Below are positions 52,668 to 60,752 of a DNA stretch of 64,000 bases, in pieces. The stretch comes from Cytophagaceae bacterium ABcell3 (lineage in GTDB: Bacteria > Bacteroidota > Bacteroidia > Cytophagales > Cytophagaceae). The stretch's first letter is position 1; each line of letters starts with the position of its first letter. The notes beneath the pieces are model-generated. The model was not told the origin of the DNA. It did no database searches and saw nothing but the letters and a program-made list of their open reading frames with translations. The stretch is taken from the NCBI GenBank assembly GCA_030913385.1, contig CP133159.1, forward strand, positions 2,688,584 to 2,752,583, read 5' to 3'. A program made the translations under genes and the position numbers.

Positions 52668-53957
52668 TTAACTACATCCTTTGTCCCAGTGCTTCAATGC
52701 CGTACCAGAAGCAAGTGATGCTCGGGCAGCTTGAGCAATATCTTCCGCTGGGGCTCCTGTTAGTTCATGTATAATAAGTGTGGCAGACCATACCATGTGA
52801 TGTTTGGCATAATTGTCTTTTCCTGCAAAAGCTTCTATGGCTTCATTAGCAGAGTCTTCAGCCGTAAGTGAGGTGTCTATTTTTCGTTCTAGTGCTTTTA
52901 ACCTATATTTTTCAGGAGACACGGTTGAGTCATAAATGTCTTTGCCGTCATACTTGACACAAACAGTATCCCTTGTCATGCTGGTGTGTGTAGAACCTTC
53001 CGCTCCTTTTAGAACAATGGCTTTCGCACACTTTTTTTGGGCTTGAAGTTGTTTTACCAGCTCTTCTCTGTAGTGCGTATGTGTGTAACCTGTTATTATA
53101 TGGTTTCCTCCTTTGTTATGTATAGGTTGGAGTAGCTTTTCAAATGTAGCCAGAAAAGGTCTTTTTACCATTTCTTTACGCATTTTTTTTAATGAATGAA
53201 GTCTTGGGAAAAAGGTTGACTGGTCGGCGTATCCCCATGCAATATCGGCTTGAACTACATCATTGGCTAGCTCGGATAGGTTTTTTAAAGGATTTTTACC
53301 AGCTGCTTTTAGGATTTGGTGTGAAGTAGTGCCCATTTTTGGGGCTACAGTATCTAAGCCATGCAAAACAGTAGGGTATCCTAAAGAGGCTAGCAAGGCT
53401 GCCAGAAAGGGGCTGTACAGAGGAGTTCTGTTGCTTCCGTCATAACTGTCGCAAATATCTAAAAGTATAGGGGTGTTTATTTCTACTCTTTCAGAATGAT
53501 TCCACAGGGACTCCAAAAACGCTTTATTTTCATTGAATGATTCCCTTTTTAAACGTTCTCCTTCAAGAAAAGCACCTTTTAAATAATCAGGATTATTGTT
53601 GTCTAAAATAAAGTCTATTCCTTCACGGCATTCAGCATCAGACAATTCTTCATGAGCTATAAGTTTTTGGATTGTGGATGCAAAAGGGTGGTTGGGCGTG
53701 TTGGATAAAAAATCTTGCAAGGGAAGCGGGAGGAGGTCTAAGCTTGAATGCTTAACTGCATGTATCCATTCTTCCTCTTCTGGTGTAGGAGGTAGGGTCA
53801 ATAAAGCGGTAAGCATAGTCGCTTTGGTGGTGAGGCTGACATAGGTGTTCTTGAAGAGCTGTTCTAATTCTTTAAGTTCTTCTTTTTTAAGGCTCTTGCT
53901 ACCCGATGGTCCAATACCTTTCTTTTTTAGTAACTCTTCAAGTCTTTCCTGATACAT
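52668..53957 (-). CDS. TrpD2-like anthranilate phosphoribosyltransferase-family protein
   Basis: A 429-residue glycosyltransferase-3 family protein of the YbiB/TrpD2 type rather than true TrpD. The N-terminal helical domain is followed by a catalytic-type domain in which the PRPP-binding GTGGD loop is replaced by DSYDGSNRT (about 170-178). The KGAEGSTHTSM block corresponds to the second signature. YbiB proteins bind nucleic acid and lack TrpD activity. It is divergent from the NarX-like sensor gene across 243 bp holding TACGTA sites, and related genes sit in nitrate clusters of other Bacteroidota to my knowledge. A role in nitrate or tryptophan metabolism is not shown. Confidence 0.78.
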   Translation of the reverse strand: MYQERLEELLKKKGIGPSGSKSLKKEELKELEQLFKNTYVSLTTKATMLTALLTLPPTPEEEEWIHAVKHSSLDLLPLPLQDFLSNTPNHPFASTIQKLIAHEELSDAECREGIDFILDNNNPDYLKGAFLEGERLKRESFNENKAFLESLWNHSERVEINTPILLDICDSYDGSNRTPLYSPFLAALLASLGYPTVLHGLDTVAPKMGTTSHQILKAAGKNPLKNLSELANDVVQADIAWGYADQSTFFPRLHSLKKMRKEMVKRPFLATFEKLLQPIHNKGGNHIITGYTHTHYREELVKQLQAQKKCAKAIVLKGAEGSTHTSMTRDTVCVKYDGKDIYDSTVSPEKYRLKALERKIDTSLTAEDSANEAIEAFAGKDNYAKHHMVWSATLIIHELTGAPAEDIAQAARASLASGTALKHWDKGCS

Positions 53958-54143
53958 ATAAGCAAATTTTGAACTAAGTATTGCTCTGTGAATATACGTA
54001 ATAATTTTTTATCTGTGGATATTTCATAGAGATAAAATAGTACTTTTTTTGTACAATGGCTGGTTTCTCTTTTCTATGGTGAAGTAACTTTCTGGTTTTT
54101 TCTAAGCTGTTTTAAAAAAAAATTGCTTAGTTGTAGGTGTTTG

Positions 54144-54159
54144 TACGTAATTGTACGTA
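54144..54159. promoter_or_regulatory. 7-2-7 palindromic operator before the sensor kinase gene
   Basis: TACGTAATTGTACGTA keeps the 7-2-7 layout with one arm mismatch. It lies 41-56 bp before the sensor start. A half-site TACGTAA (53995-54001) lies on the side of the divergent TrpD2-like gene. Confidence 0.6.
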
Positions 54160-54200
54160 TATTTATACTTAATTAAAATCGCAAGTTTGCTTAGTATAGT

Positions 54201-56039
54201 ATGCAAGATGGAATAAGTTCAGATCCTCGTCATATAGAGGGGATGAAAGCTTCTTCAAAGTTGACGAGGTTGTATATCTTGGCGCTTTCTGCTGTCGCTC
54301 TTTTAACTATTGCGGGGCAGTTTATTATACAACATGCTATTAAGGAGCAGAACGATGATGCGCACGTGGTGAACCTGTCGGGATGTCAAAGGTACATGAG
54401 TCAGCAGATTGTAAAGTTTGCTCTTATGATTCGGGATGATATGGTTCATCAAGACTTTGACGATAAAGTGACAAAGCTGGAGGAGTATGTGATAAAATGG
54501 AAAAAAGGGCATAAAGGGTTGCAGGAAGGGGACAAGGACTTGAACCTGCCCGGCAATAATAGTGAAGCAGTTCAGCGAATGTTTCAGCAAATTGACCCTT
54601 ATCACCAAAATGTTGCTGGAAGTGCACTGGCCATTATCGATTTAAAGCGAGGAGGAGAGGAGGATGTGCAGGAAAAGATCAATTATTATGTAGAGAAAAT
54701 TATAGCCAATGAAAATGCTTTTTTTGAGGGAATGGATGCTATTGTGCACCAGTATGACCGTGAAGCACAGGAGCGTGTTGCCTTTTTAAAAAAGGTAGAG
54801 GCTGTGGTCATGACTGTTACCTTGTTCATTTTGTTGTTGGAAGGAGTTTTTATTTTTAGGCCGGCAGCAAAAAGGATAACCGCTACTATTGTCGAGCTTA
54901 TTAAGTCTGAAGCCAGGGCTACTCAACTAGCTGCAAAACTTAAAGTGCTTAATGCTTCATTGGAGCGTTCTCTTAAAGACTTAAATGATGTGAATTTTGC
55001 ACTAGATAAATCTACTATTTTGGCAAAAACTGATAAATATGGGCTTATAACCTATGTCAATGAGAAGTTTAGCCACATTTCAGGATATAGCAGGGAAGAG
55101 TTGATAGGGAAGCGTTTTAATGCCATTAGTGGATTGTACCATTCTCGTGCCTTTTTTGACAACCTCTGGGATACGATCTCTTCTGGAGAAATCTGGAATA
55201 AAGAAATCAAAAACCGGGCTAAGGACGGGTCGTATTTTTGGTTAGACACCACCATTGTCCCTGTATTAGGCAAAAATAATATACCAGAGAGGTATATCGC
55301 TATTTACACCGATGTGACACAAAAGTTTAAACAGCGGATTATAGAACAAAAAATTCGATCAGCTTCTTTGATAGAGGGTCAGGAAAAAGAAAGGAAAAAG
55401 ACGGCAAGGGAGCTGCATGACGGGCTTGGTCAAATGTTGACGGCGCTGAAATTCAATGTAGAGGGGGTTAAAGGTGTCAATACAAAAAAGGAAAAAGCGC
55501 GTCTTGATGATATTAAAAAGATGCTTACGGATACTATTCAAGAGGTTCGTAGGATTTCGTTTAATCTTATGCCTAGTGTTTTAAATGATTTTGGCGTAAT
55601 ACCAGCTTGTAAGCATTTATGTGAGCTTGTGTCCAAGCATTCCGATACGGTAGTTAGTTTTTCGCATAATCAGGATAAGTTGAGGTTGAGCAAGTCTGTA
55701 GAAGTTAACCTTTACAGGATTTTGCAAGAAGCCTTGAACAATGCTGTAAAGTACTCTGGGGCTGATAAGGTTGTAGTGGATGTAGTGGTCAGCAGTGGGA
55801 ATGTGAAACTGTCTGTAATGGATAACGGTAGGGGGTTCCCATCGGATGGGTTGAGAAAAGGGGGCTTGGGTGCTAATGGTAGCAGCTCGGGAAATGGGAT
55901 TGCCAATATACAAGAACGGTGTAGTATGATGGGTGGTGACTTTAAAATTCAAACTGCACCAGGAGAGGGAACCAAGATTACTATAACTGTGCCGCTTCTA
56001 AAGGATGAAATTATAAATAATCGCACCTATATATCGTAA
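54201..56039 (+). CDS. NarX-like nitrate/nitrite sensor histidine kinase
   Basis: A 612-residue membrane sensor kinase. It has TM1 (about 22-44), then a PilJ-type helical sensor whose start NLSGCQRYMSQQ (59-70) matches the P-box of NarX/NarQ, and TM2 (about 197-217). A PAS domain follows (about 265-375), then a HisKA_3 dimerisation domain with phospho-acceptor H406 in ELHDG. The HATPase domain has EALNNAVKYS, DNGRGF and GNGIANIQER. The periplasmic domain probably binds nitrate or nitrite. The NarL-like regulator gene starts 1 base after its stop. Its promoter carries a 7-2-7 site, suggesting autoregulation. Confidence 0.9.
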   Translation: MQDGISSDPRHIEGMKASSKLTRLYILALSAVALLTIAGQFIIQHAIKEQNDDAHVVNLSGCQRYMSQQIVKFALMIRDDMVHQDFDDKVTKLEEYVIKWKKGHKGLQEGDKDLNLPGNNSEAVQRMFQQIDPYHQNVAGSALAIIDLKRGGEEDVQEKINYYVEKIIANENAFFEGMDAIVHQYDREAQERVAFLKKVEAVVMTVTLFILLLEGVFIFRPAAKRITATIVELIKSEARATQLAAKLKVLNASLERSLKDLNDVNFALDKSTILAKTDKYGLITYVNEKFSHISGYSREELIGKRFNAISGLYHSRAFFDNLWDTISSGEIWNKEIKNRAKDGSYFWLDTTIVPVLGKNNIPERYIAIYTDVTQKFKQRIIEQKIRSASLIEGQEKERKKTARELHDGLGQMLTALKFNVEGVKGVNTKKEKARLDDIKKMLTDTIQEVRRISFNLMPSVLNDFGVIPACKHLCELVSKHSDTVVSFSHNQDKLRLSKSVEVNLYRILQEALNNAVKYSGADKVVVDVVVSSGNVKLSVMDNGRGFPSDGLRKGGLGANGSSSGNGIANIQERCSMMGGDFKIQTAPGEGTKITITVPLLKDEIINNRTYIS

Positions 56040-56040
56040 T

Positions 56041-56700
56041 ATGAAACCAATTAAAATAATCATTGCGGACGACCATGCAATTGTTAGAGATGGCATACGG
56101 TCTACCTTAAGTGAAGAAAGAAACTTTAAGATAATAGGGGAGGCTTCTAATGGTATTGAAGCAGTTGAGCTAGTTAAACTTATTGGGCCAGATATTCTCT
56201 TAATAGACATTACTATGCCAGAAATGAATGGCCTAGAAGCGGTAGAGGTTGTTTCAAAGAAATACCCTGAAACACGCTGTGTTATTTTTTCAATGCATGA
56301 CAAAGAAGAGTATGTGCTCCAGTCATTAGAAGCAGGCGCGTTTGGATATCTCCTTAAGGATACTGGTAGGGAAGAAATTATTCGTGCTATAAATACCGTA
56401 TCTAAAGGTGGTCGCCATTTTACTGGAGCCGTTTCAGAAGTGTTGATTTCAAGTTATTTGAAGAAGGTTAATCAGGATGTTGATGTCCAGCCTTACAAAG
56501 ATGAAACAAACACCTTGACAAAAAGAGAAAGAGGAATTTTGAAATTTATTGTGGAGGGCATGAACAATAGGGAGATTGCAGAAAAGCTAAACATCAGCAT
56601 TCGGACTATAGAGACACACCGCTCAAACATGATGCGCAAGGTCAACGCACGAAATGCTATAGATCTAGTGAAAATTGCAATTTCTGATAACCTGGTTTAG
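56041..56700 (+). CDS. NarL/FixJ-family response regulator
   Basis: A 219-residue response regulator. The receiver has D10-D11, phospho-acceptor D56 (LLIDITMPEMNG) and the lysine in YLLKDT. A LuxR-type helix-turn-helix follows (about 150-210: LTKRERGILKFIVEGMNNREIAEKLNISIRTIETH). It is the partner of the sensor kinase one base upstream. The repeated TACGTAA heptamers before the nitrate genes are the likely binding sites. A repeat copy and a terminator-like hairpin follow its stop. Confidence 0.93.
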   Translation: MKPIKIIIADDHAIVRDGIRSTLSEERNFKIIGEASNGIEAVELVKLIGPDILLIDITMPEMNGLEAVEVVSKKYPETRCVIFSMHDKEEYVLQSLEAGAFGYLLKDTGREEIIRAINTVSKGGRHFTGAVSEVLISSYLKKVNQDVDVQPYKDETNTLTKRERGILKFIVEGMNNREIAEKLNISIRTIETHRSNMMRKVNARNAIDLVKIAISDNLV

Positions 56701-56822
56701 TTTAACCTGAAATATGCAAATGGGACTTTCTTTCCCAGAATACTTTATATTTTAGCGATTCAAAAGTGGTTGTTTTTTGTTCTTTTGCCCCTCATAACGA
56801 AATCTAATTATCCAAGCTTAAG
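56701..56822. repeat. Dispersed inverted-end repeat, degenerate (copy 4)
   Basis: It begins TTTAACCTGAAATATGCAAA and keeps CAAAAG...CTTTTGCCCCTCATAACGAAATCTAA, shared with copy 5, but the right inverted end is eroded. It directly abuts the NarL-like gene stop. Confidence 0.7.
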
Positions 56823-56900
56823 GGCAGTGGCGTGGCCTAACGCTGCTGCTGTTTTCTGTTGTTTGCATATTAGTTTTTTTTCTTAAACGCCTAATAATAC

Positions 56901-56940
56901 TTTTTCTCCTACAATTAATTAATTATTTGTAGGAAAAAAG
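56901..56940. terminator. Hairpin between repeat copies 4 and 5
   Basis: TCCTACAA pairs with TTGTAGGA around an AT-only loop, with T-run and A-run flanks that extend the stem. It can terminate in both directions; it is probably the end of the sensor-regulator transcript. Confidence 0.65.
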
Positions 56941-57037
56941 TTGTTTGGTGTTCTATTTTTTTTGTTCAAAATTTAACCTATAGTTTCTTTCCTTGGTACA
57001 AGCGCTCGCAATCTTGTGTTCAATGTTTCCAATCCTA

Positions 57038-57209
57038 TTCAACCTGAAATATGCATTAGAACTTCTATTACGTGGTAAAATAACTTATAATCAGGTGCTT
57101 CTCTCGCATTTTGTTTTTAACTATAGATCCACTATGCTTTGCAGACAAAATAGCTTATTTTTTTTCTTTTGCCTCTCATAACGAAATCTAATGCACAATC
57201 CAGGTTCAA
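57038..57209. repeat. Dispersed inverted-end repeat (copy 5)
   Basis: It begins TTCAACCTGAAATATGCATT and ends CAATCCAGGTTCAA. Both ends carry a C or G in the same place compared with the other copies, so the two ends have changed together. Inner blocks (TCAGGTGCTTCTCTCGCAT, CTATGCTTTGCAGACAAAA, CTCATAACGAAATC) match copies 2-4. Non-coding. Confidence 0.8.
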
Positions 57210-57320
57210 GTAAGGCAGTGCCTGTATTGTACCTTCTATAACTTTCGGTCGGTTTTGTTAATTGTACTTTTTTAGTATGTAGTTTTCCTATACAAAGAAC
57301 TTTCTTTCTTTAAGGGTAAA

Positions 57321-57349
57321 TACGTAAATTTTTCTTGATGTGTACGTAA
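57321..57349 (+). promoter_or_regulatory. Two TACGTAA half-sites at the porin promoter
   Basis: TACGTAA occurs at 57321-57327 and at 57343-57349, with 22 bp between starts (about two helical turns). The second lies between the -33 and -7 boxes of the porin promoter. They are probable regulator sites of the nitrate family. Confidence 0.55.
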
Positions 57350-57364
57350 TTATCCTTATATTTG
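57335..57364 (+). promoter_or_regulatory. Porin promoter (TTG-N19-TATATTTG)
   Basis: A TTG at 57335-57337 and TATATTTG at 57357-57364 with a 19-base spacer fit the Bacteroidota -33/-7 consensus. The start of transcription would be near 57371, giving a leader of about 125 bases. Confidence 0.65.
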
Positions 57365-57385
57365 AATAAGTAATTAGCCTAGTAA

Positions 57386-57397
57386 AGAAAGGAGGTG
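57386..57397 (+). promoter_or_regulatory. Strong Shine-Dalgarno-like site far from the porin start
   Basis: AGAAAGGAGGTG is complementary to the usual 3' end of 16S rRNA over its whole length, yet lies 97 bases before the porin ATG. GGTGCCGCACC, an 11-base palindrome, overlaps it. No credible gene starts right after it. Confidence 0.5.
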
Positions 57398-57494
57398 CCG
57401 CACCACTATATTTTATACTATTTTAAGTAACAACCTGACCATTACCATTAATTATTAACCATTTCTACTTTTTAAACCTAAAATACCAATACCA

Positions 57495-58904
57495 ATGAAA
57501 TCAATAAGAATCATATTATTCGTGCTTTTGTCTTGCATGACTGCAAGTGTATATGCTCAATTCACTATAAGTGGTCAGGTTCGAACCCGGACGGAATTCC
57601 GTGATGGGTGGGGGACACTTCCCGTAGAGGGGGCAAGCCCTAACTTCTTCACCTCCCAACGTACTCGCCTTAATGTCGGTTATAAGATGGACCGGTTAAA
57701 TTTTTTTATAGCTGCTCAAGATATTAGGGTTTGGGGTGCCGATATGTCTACTATTGCCAATGCGGTTGGCTCTTGGACTTTTCTTCATGAAGGGTGGGGG
57801 GAAATTACCTTGACTGACACTGCATCTAACATGGGGGATCTCTACTTTAAGTTAGGTAGACAGGAAATTAAGTATGATGATGCAAGGCTTTTGGGTAACC
57901 TTGACTGGTTGCAACAAGCCAGAAGGCACGATGCTGCAATTTTAAAGTATAGGTATAATGGGTTTGAAGCGGACTTAGGTGCTGCGTACAATCAAGGACA
58001 TATGGTAGATGTGCTAGGTCATGGTAACTATTACCCGGGAGTGCCCGCAGCTACTATTCATCCAGGAAATCCTGTGGGCTTTCCTCCAGGAACAAATGCG
58101 CTTCCTTTGAATTATAAATCAATGCAATATTTGTACTTGGCTAAAAAAACTAATATAGGCCGTGCGACAGCTTTGGTGTTTAAAGATGACTTTCAAGAAA
58201 TTGGCGGACGTGGTACCAATAGCAGGATTACAGCAGGTGGTACCTTCTTTGGGAATATATCCCCTGTTAAGTTTCAACTAGGAGGATACTATCAAGGTAA
58301 TAACGATCCGCTTGGCAATACGTTGGATGCTTATAATCTATTGGCTAATGTTTCCTATAACGTAAAAAAGTTTACATTTACTGGAGGGTTTGACTTGTTG
58401 TCAGGTCAAAATTCAGTTGATCCAGAAGGTAGAAACACAAGGTTTGACCCTCTTTATGGTACACCGCACCTTTTCTGGGGTTTTATGGACTACTTTTATG
58501 TTGCTACACCTTATGGCCTTCCTGGAACAGGTATGGCTACTTCTCCAGGATTGTTGGATGTATATGCTAAAGCTAGTTATAAAGTTAACAGCAAGTTTAA
58601 TGCGCTGGTACATGTTCACAACTTTAGCGCGGCTGCACCAGTAGCAGGGCCTGATGGCGAGGCTATGGATAGTAGGTTAGGTACAGAAATTGACTTGGTA
58701 TTTAATTATACAATCGCTAAAAATGTGACTGTCCAAGGGGCTTATTGCATGATGTTTGGAACAGAAACAATGAACAGGGTCAAACATCCAACAGCCGCTA
58801 GGATAGACAGTGGAACTACACCTTTTGCGGCGGGTACAGACCAGCGTCTATTCGGACAGTGGGCATACTTAATGATCAATATGACACCTAGTTTTTTAAA
58901 CTGA
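57495..58904 (+). CDS. Outer-membrane porin, alginate-export family
   Basis: A 469-residue beta-barrel protein with a signal peptide (about residues 1-21, ending VYA). The start of the barrel (FTISGQVRTRTEFRDGWG) and the LGRQEIKYDDARLLG block match the alginate-export/OprE-like porin family. Strands alternate throughout, and the last residues (MINMTPSFLN) end the barrel. It lies between the nitrate regulator pair and the nitrate transporter, so it probably lets nitrate or nitrite pass the outer membrane, not alginate. The promoter carries TACGTAA sites. A strong terminator follows. Confidence 0.85.
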   Translation: MKSIRIILFVLLSCMTASVYAQFTISGQVRTRTEFRDGWGTLPVEGASPNFFTSQRTRLNVGYKMDRLNFFIAAQDIRVWGADMSTIANAVGSWTFLHEGWGEITLTDTASNMGDLYFKLGRQEIKYDDARLLGNLDWLQQARRHDAAILKYRYNGFEADLGAAYNQGHMVDVLGHGNYYPGVPAATIHPGNPVGFPPGTNALPLNYKSMQYLYLAKKTNIGRATALVFKDDFQEIGGRGTNSRITAGGTFFGNISPVKFQLGGYYQGNNDPLGNTLDAYNLLANVSYNVKKFTFTGGFDLLSGQNSVDPEGRNTRFDPLYGTPHLFWGFMDYFYVATPYGLPGTGMATSPGLLDVYAKASYKVNSKFNALVHVHNFSAAAPVAGPDGEAMDSRLGTEIDLVFNYTIAKNVTVQGAYCMMFGTETMNRVKHPTAARIDSGTTPFAAGTDQRLFGQWAYLMINMTPSFLN

Positions 58905-59110
58905 TCTAGGGTGTTTAGTCATAGGTCCCTTAAGGTTTGAACATACCAATTATCAGCATGTCGAGCAAAGAATATTGTTTTTCGTTTGGGTTCTAATGTT
59001 TTGACTGGGATAAAAATAATCTTGTTGACCATCTATATGGTTAATATAGGTTGATAAGCAATGGTTGCTTGTGAAGGGTTGACAATGTTGGCGCCTTCAT
59101 ATGGTTAGGG

Positions 59111-59146
59111 CCTGCATGTTTCCAATAGGTACATGCAGGTTTTTTT
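59111..59146 (+). terminator. Rho-independent terminator after the porin gene
   Basis: A perfect 9-bp stem CCTGCATGT / ACATGCAGG with an 11-base loop is followed by seven Ts. It separates the porin and narK transcripts. Confidence 0.88.
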
Positions 59147-59268
59147 ATGGAAACCGTATTCCGCTTTGGCTTGGTGAGTCAATGTTCGGTTGATTGAGTA
59201 TTTATGGATACGTTTTTTTATGGTATTCTTAGAATGAGTTGTACTTAAAACATATTGTTTGAAATTAT

Positions 59269-59321
59269 TACGTAAAATTACTTAATTTTATATAATGATT
59301 ACGTATATTTACGGTACGTAA
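59269..59321 (+). promoter_or_regulatory. Cluster of TACGTA sites before narK
   Basis: TACGTAAAATTACTTA (59269-59284) is a 7-2-7 palindrome with one arm mismatch. TACGTAT (59300-59306) and TACGTAA (59315-59321) lie closer to the gene. TATATTTA (59304-59311), one base from the -7 consensus, overlaps the middle site and lies 27 bp before the ATG. Confidence 0.6.
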
Positions 59322-59338
59322 CTTAAGTAAATAAACTC

Positions 59339-60724
59339 ATGAATCAGATAATCAGTGCTAAAGCTACTAAGATTAACCTTTTTTCGCTTAAGGCACCACA
59401 TATGCGTGTGTTCCACCTTACTTGGTTGGCATTTTTCCTTTGTTTCTTCGGGTGGTTTGGTATAGCTCCCCTTATGGCCATTGTCAGAGAGGAGTTGAAT
59501 TTAACTAAACCTGAGATTGGCAATGTAATTATCTGTTCGGTAGCTATAACCGTTTTTTCCAGATTGCTCTTTGGTTGGCTCTGTGATAGGATTGGGCCAA
59601 GGGTTTCTTATGCTTTTTTGCTTATTCTTGGTTCAATACCTGTAATGTCGATAGGGCTAAGCAATAGTTATGAAAGTTTTATGATTTTCCGTTTGGCCAT
59701 AGGTGTAATAGGCGCCGCATTTGTTATTACTCAATACCATACCACCGCTATGTTTGCCTCCAATGTAGTAGGTACGGCCAATGCTACTACTGCCGGCTGG
59801 GGTAATTTAGGTGGTGGAATTACACAAATGGTTATGCCACTTGTGTTCAGCTTCTTTGTGTTAATTGGATATGCCGATGCTATTGCGTGGCGTCTCGCCA
59901 TGGTTGTTCCAGGTTTGATCATGTTAATAATGGGTATTGTATACCTTCGTTATACCAAGGATACCCCAGAAGGAAATTTTAAAGACCTGCCTGAAAACCA
60001 TCCATTAAAATACAGAAAAAAGGAAAAGGGTGAAAGCTCTTCTTTTTTGACCGCTATAAAAGATATAAGGGTATGGGCGCTTTTCCTTATTTATGGTGCT
60101 TGCTTTGGTGTAGAACTCACTATTAATAATATAGCGGCTATATATTTTGTCGATAATTTTAGCCTTAGTATAACCAGTGCAGGATTGATAGCTGGACTGT
60201 TTGGTTTAATGAACCTTTTTGCACGTACATTGGGAGGTTTTTTTGGTGACCGGGCAGGTAAAACTGGCGGTTTAAAGGGCAGGGTGCTGTTTTTAGGGGC
60301 TATTTTGTTTTTAGAAGGTATTGCACTTGTAATGTTTGCCTCTATCGATATTCTCCTCCCTGCGATTTTGGCTATGATTGTTTTCAGTCTTTTTACGCAA
60401 ATGGCTGAAGGAGCTACATTTTCTGTGGTGCCTTTTGTTAACCGGAAAGCTGTCGGTACCATTGCAGGAATCGTTGGTGCCGGTGGTAATGCGGGAGCCG
60501 TTTTGGCTGGTTTTTTATTGAAAACCGAGAGTATGACTTATCAAGAAGGTTTGCTTATGTTAGGGGTAATTGTTTCTGTCATTTCCTTTAGCTGCTTTTT
60601 AATTAGGTTCTCTGAATCTGACGAAGAAGCTGTTAGGATAGAAATGAAAAATATAGCTAAATCTTTAGAAGCTCAAAAAGAGCAAGTGAAGCCGGAGTTG
60701 AGCAAAGAGCCGGCAGTTGTATAA
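59339..60724 (+). CDS. narK: Nitrate/nitrite transporter, NarK/NNP family
   Basis: A 461-residue major-facilitator transporter with 12 membrane segments. The NNP nitrate signatures are present: GWGNLGGGITQ in TM5 and the second half's GAGGNAGAVLAGF. The MFS loop motif GWLCDRIGPR follows TM2. It imports nitrate (and possibly exchanges nitrite) across the inner membrane. The nitrate reductase gene starts 28 bases after its stop, so the pair forms an operon. The promoter carries the shared TACGTA sites. It acts after the porin in the uptake path. Confidence 0.94.
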   Translation: MNQIISAKATKINLFSLKAPHMRVFHLTWLAFFLCFFGWFGIAPLMAIVREELNLTKPEIGNVIICSVAITVFSRLLFGWLCDRIGPRVSYAFLLILGSIPVMSIGLSNSYESFMIFRLAIGVIGAAFVITQYHTTAMFASNVVGTANATTAGWGNLGGGITQMVMPLVFSFFVLIGYADAIAWRLAMVVPGLIMLIMGIVYLRYTKDTPEGNFKDLPENHPLKYRKKEKGESSSFLTAIKDIRVWALFLIYGACFGVELTINNIAAIYFVDNFSLSITSAGLIAGLFGLMNLFARTLGGFFGDRAGKTGGLKGRVLFLGAILFLEGIALVMFASIDILLPAILAMIVFSLFTQMAEGATFSVVPFVNRKAVGTIAGIVGAGGNAGAVLAGFLLKTESMTYQEGLLMLGVIVSVISFSCFLIRFSESDEEAVRIEMKNIAKSLEAQKEQVKPELSKEPAVV

Positions 60725-60752
60725 AAAATTAACCTTCTGAACTATTTGACTT

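Larger units (their letters stand above)
58905..59338. other. 434-bp intergenic region before narK
   Basis: The gap holds a terminator for the porin gene (59111-59146) and a cluster of TACGTA sites just before narK. The first 200 bases hold no gene or hairpin that was recognised. Confidence 0.5.

Noticed and set aside
56993-57181. A 62-residue plus-strand frame between the regulator and porin genes
   Set aside because: It runs through repeat copy 5, and the sequence is explained by the repeat.
57395-57430. An 11-codon leader peptide starting at a GTG in the strong SD-like site
   Set aside because: The start codon overlaps the SD-like bases, so it could not be used with that pairing; no attenuator structure was seen.
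57583-57600. Possible tRNA T-arm (GGTTCGAACCC)
   Set aside because: It lies inside the porin coding frame and no acceptor, D or anticodon arm surrounds it.
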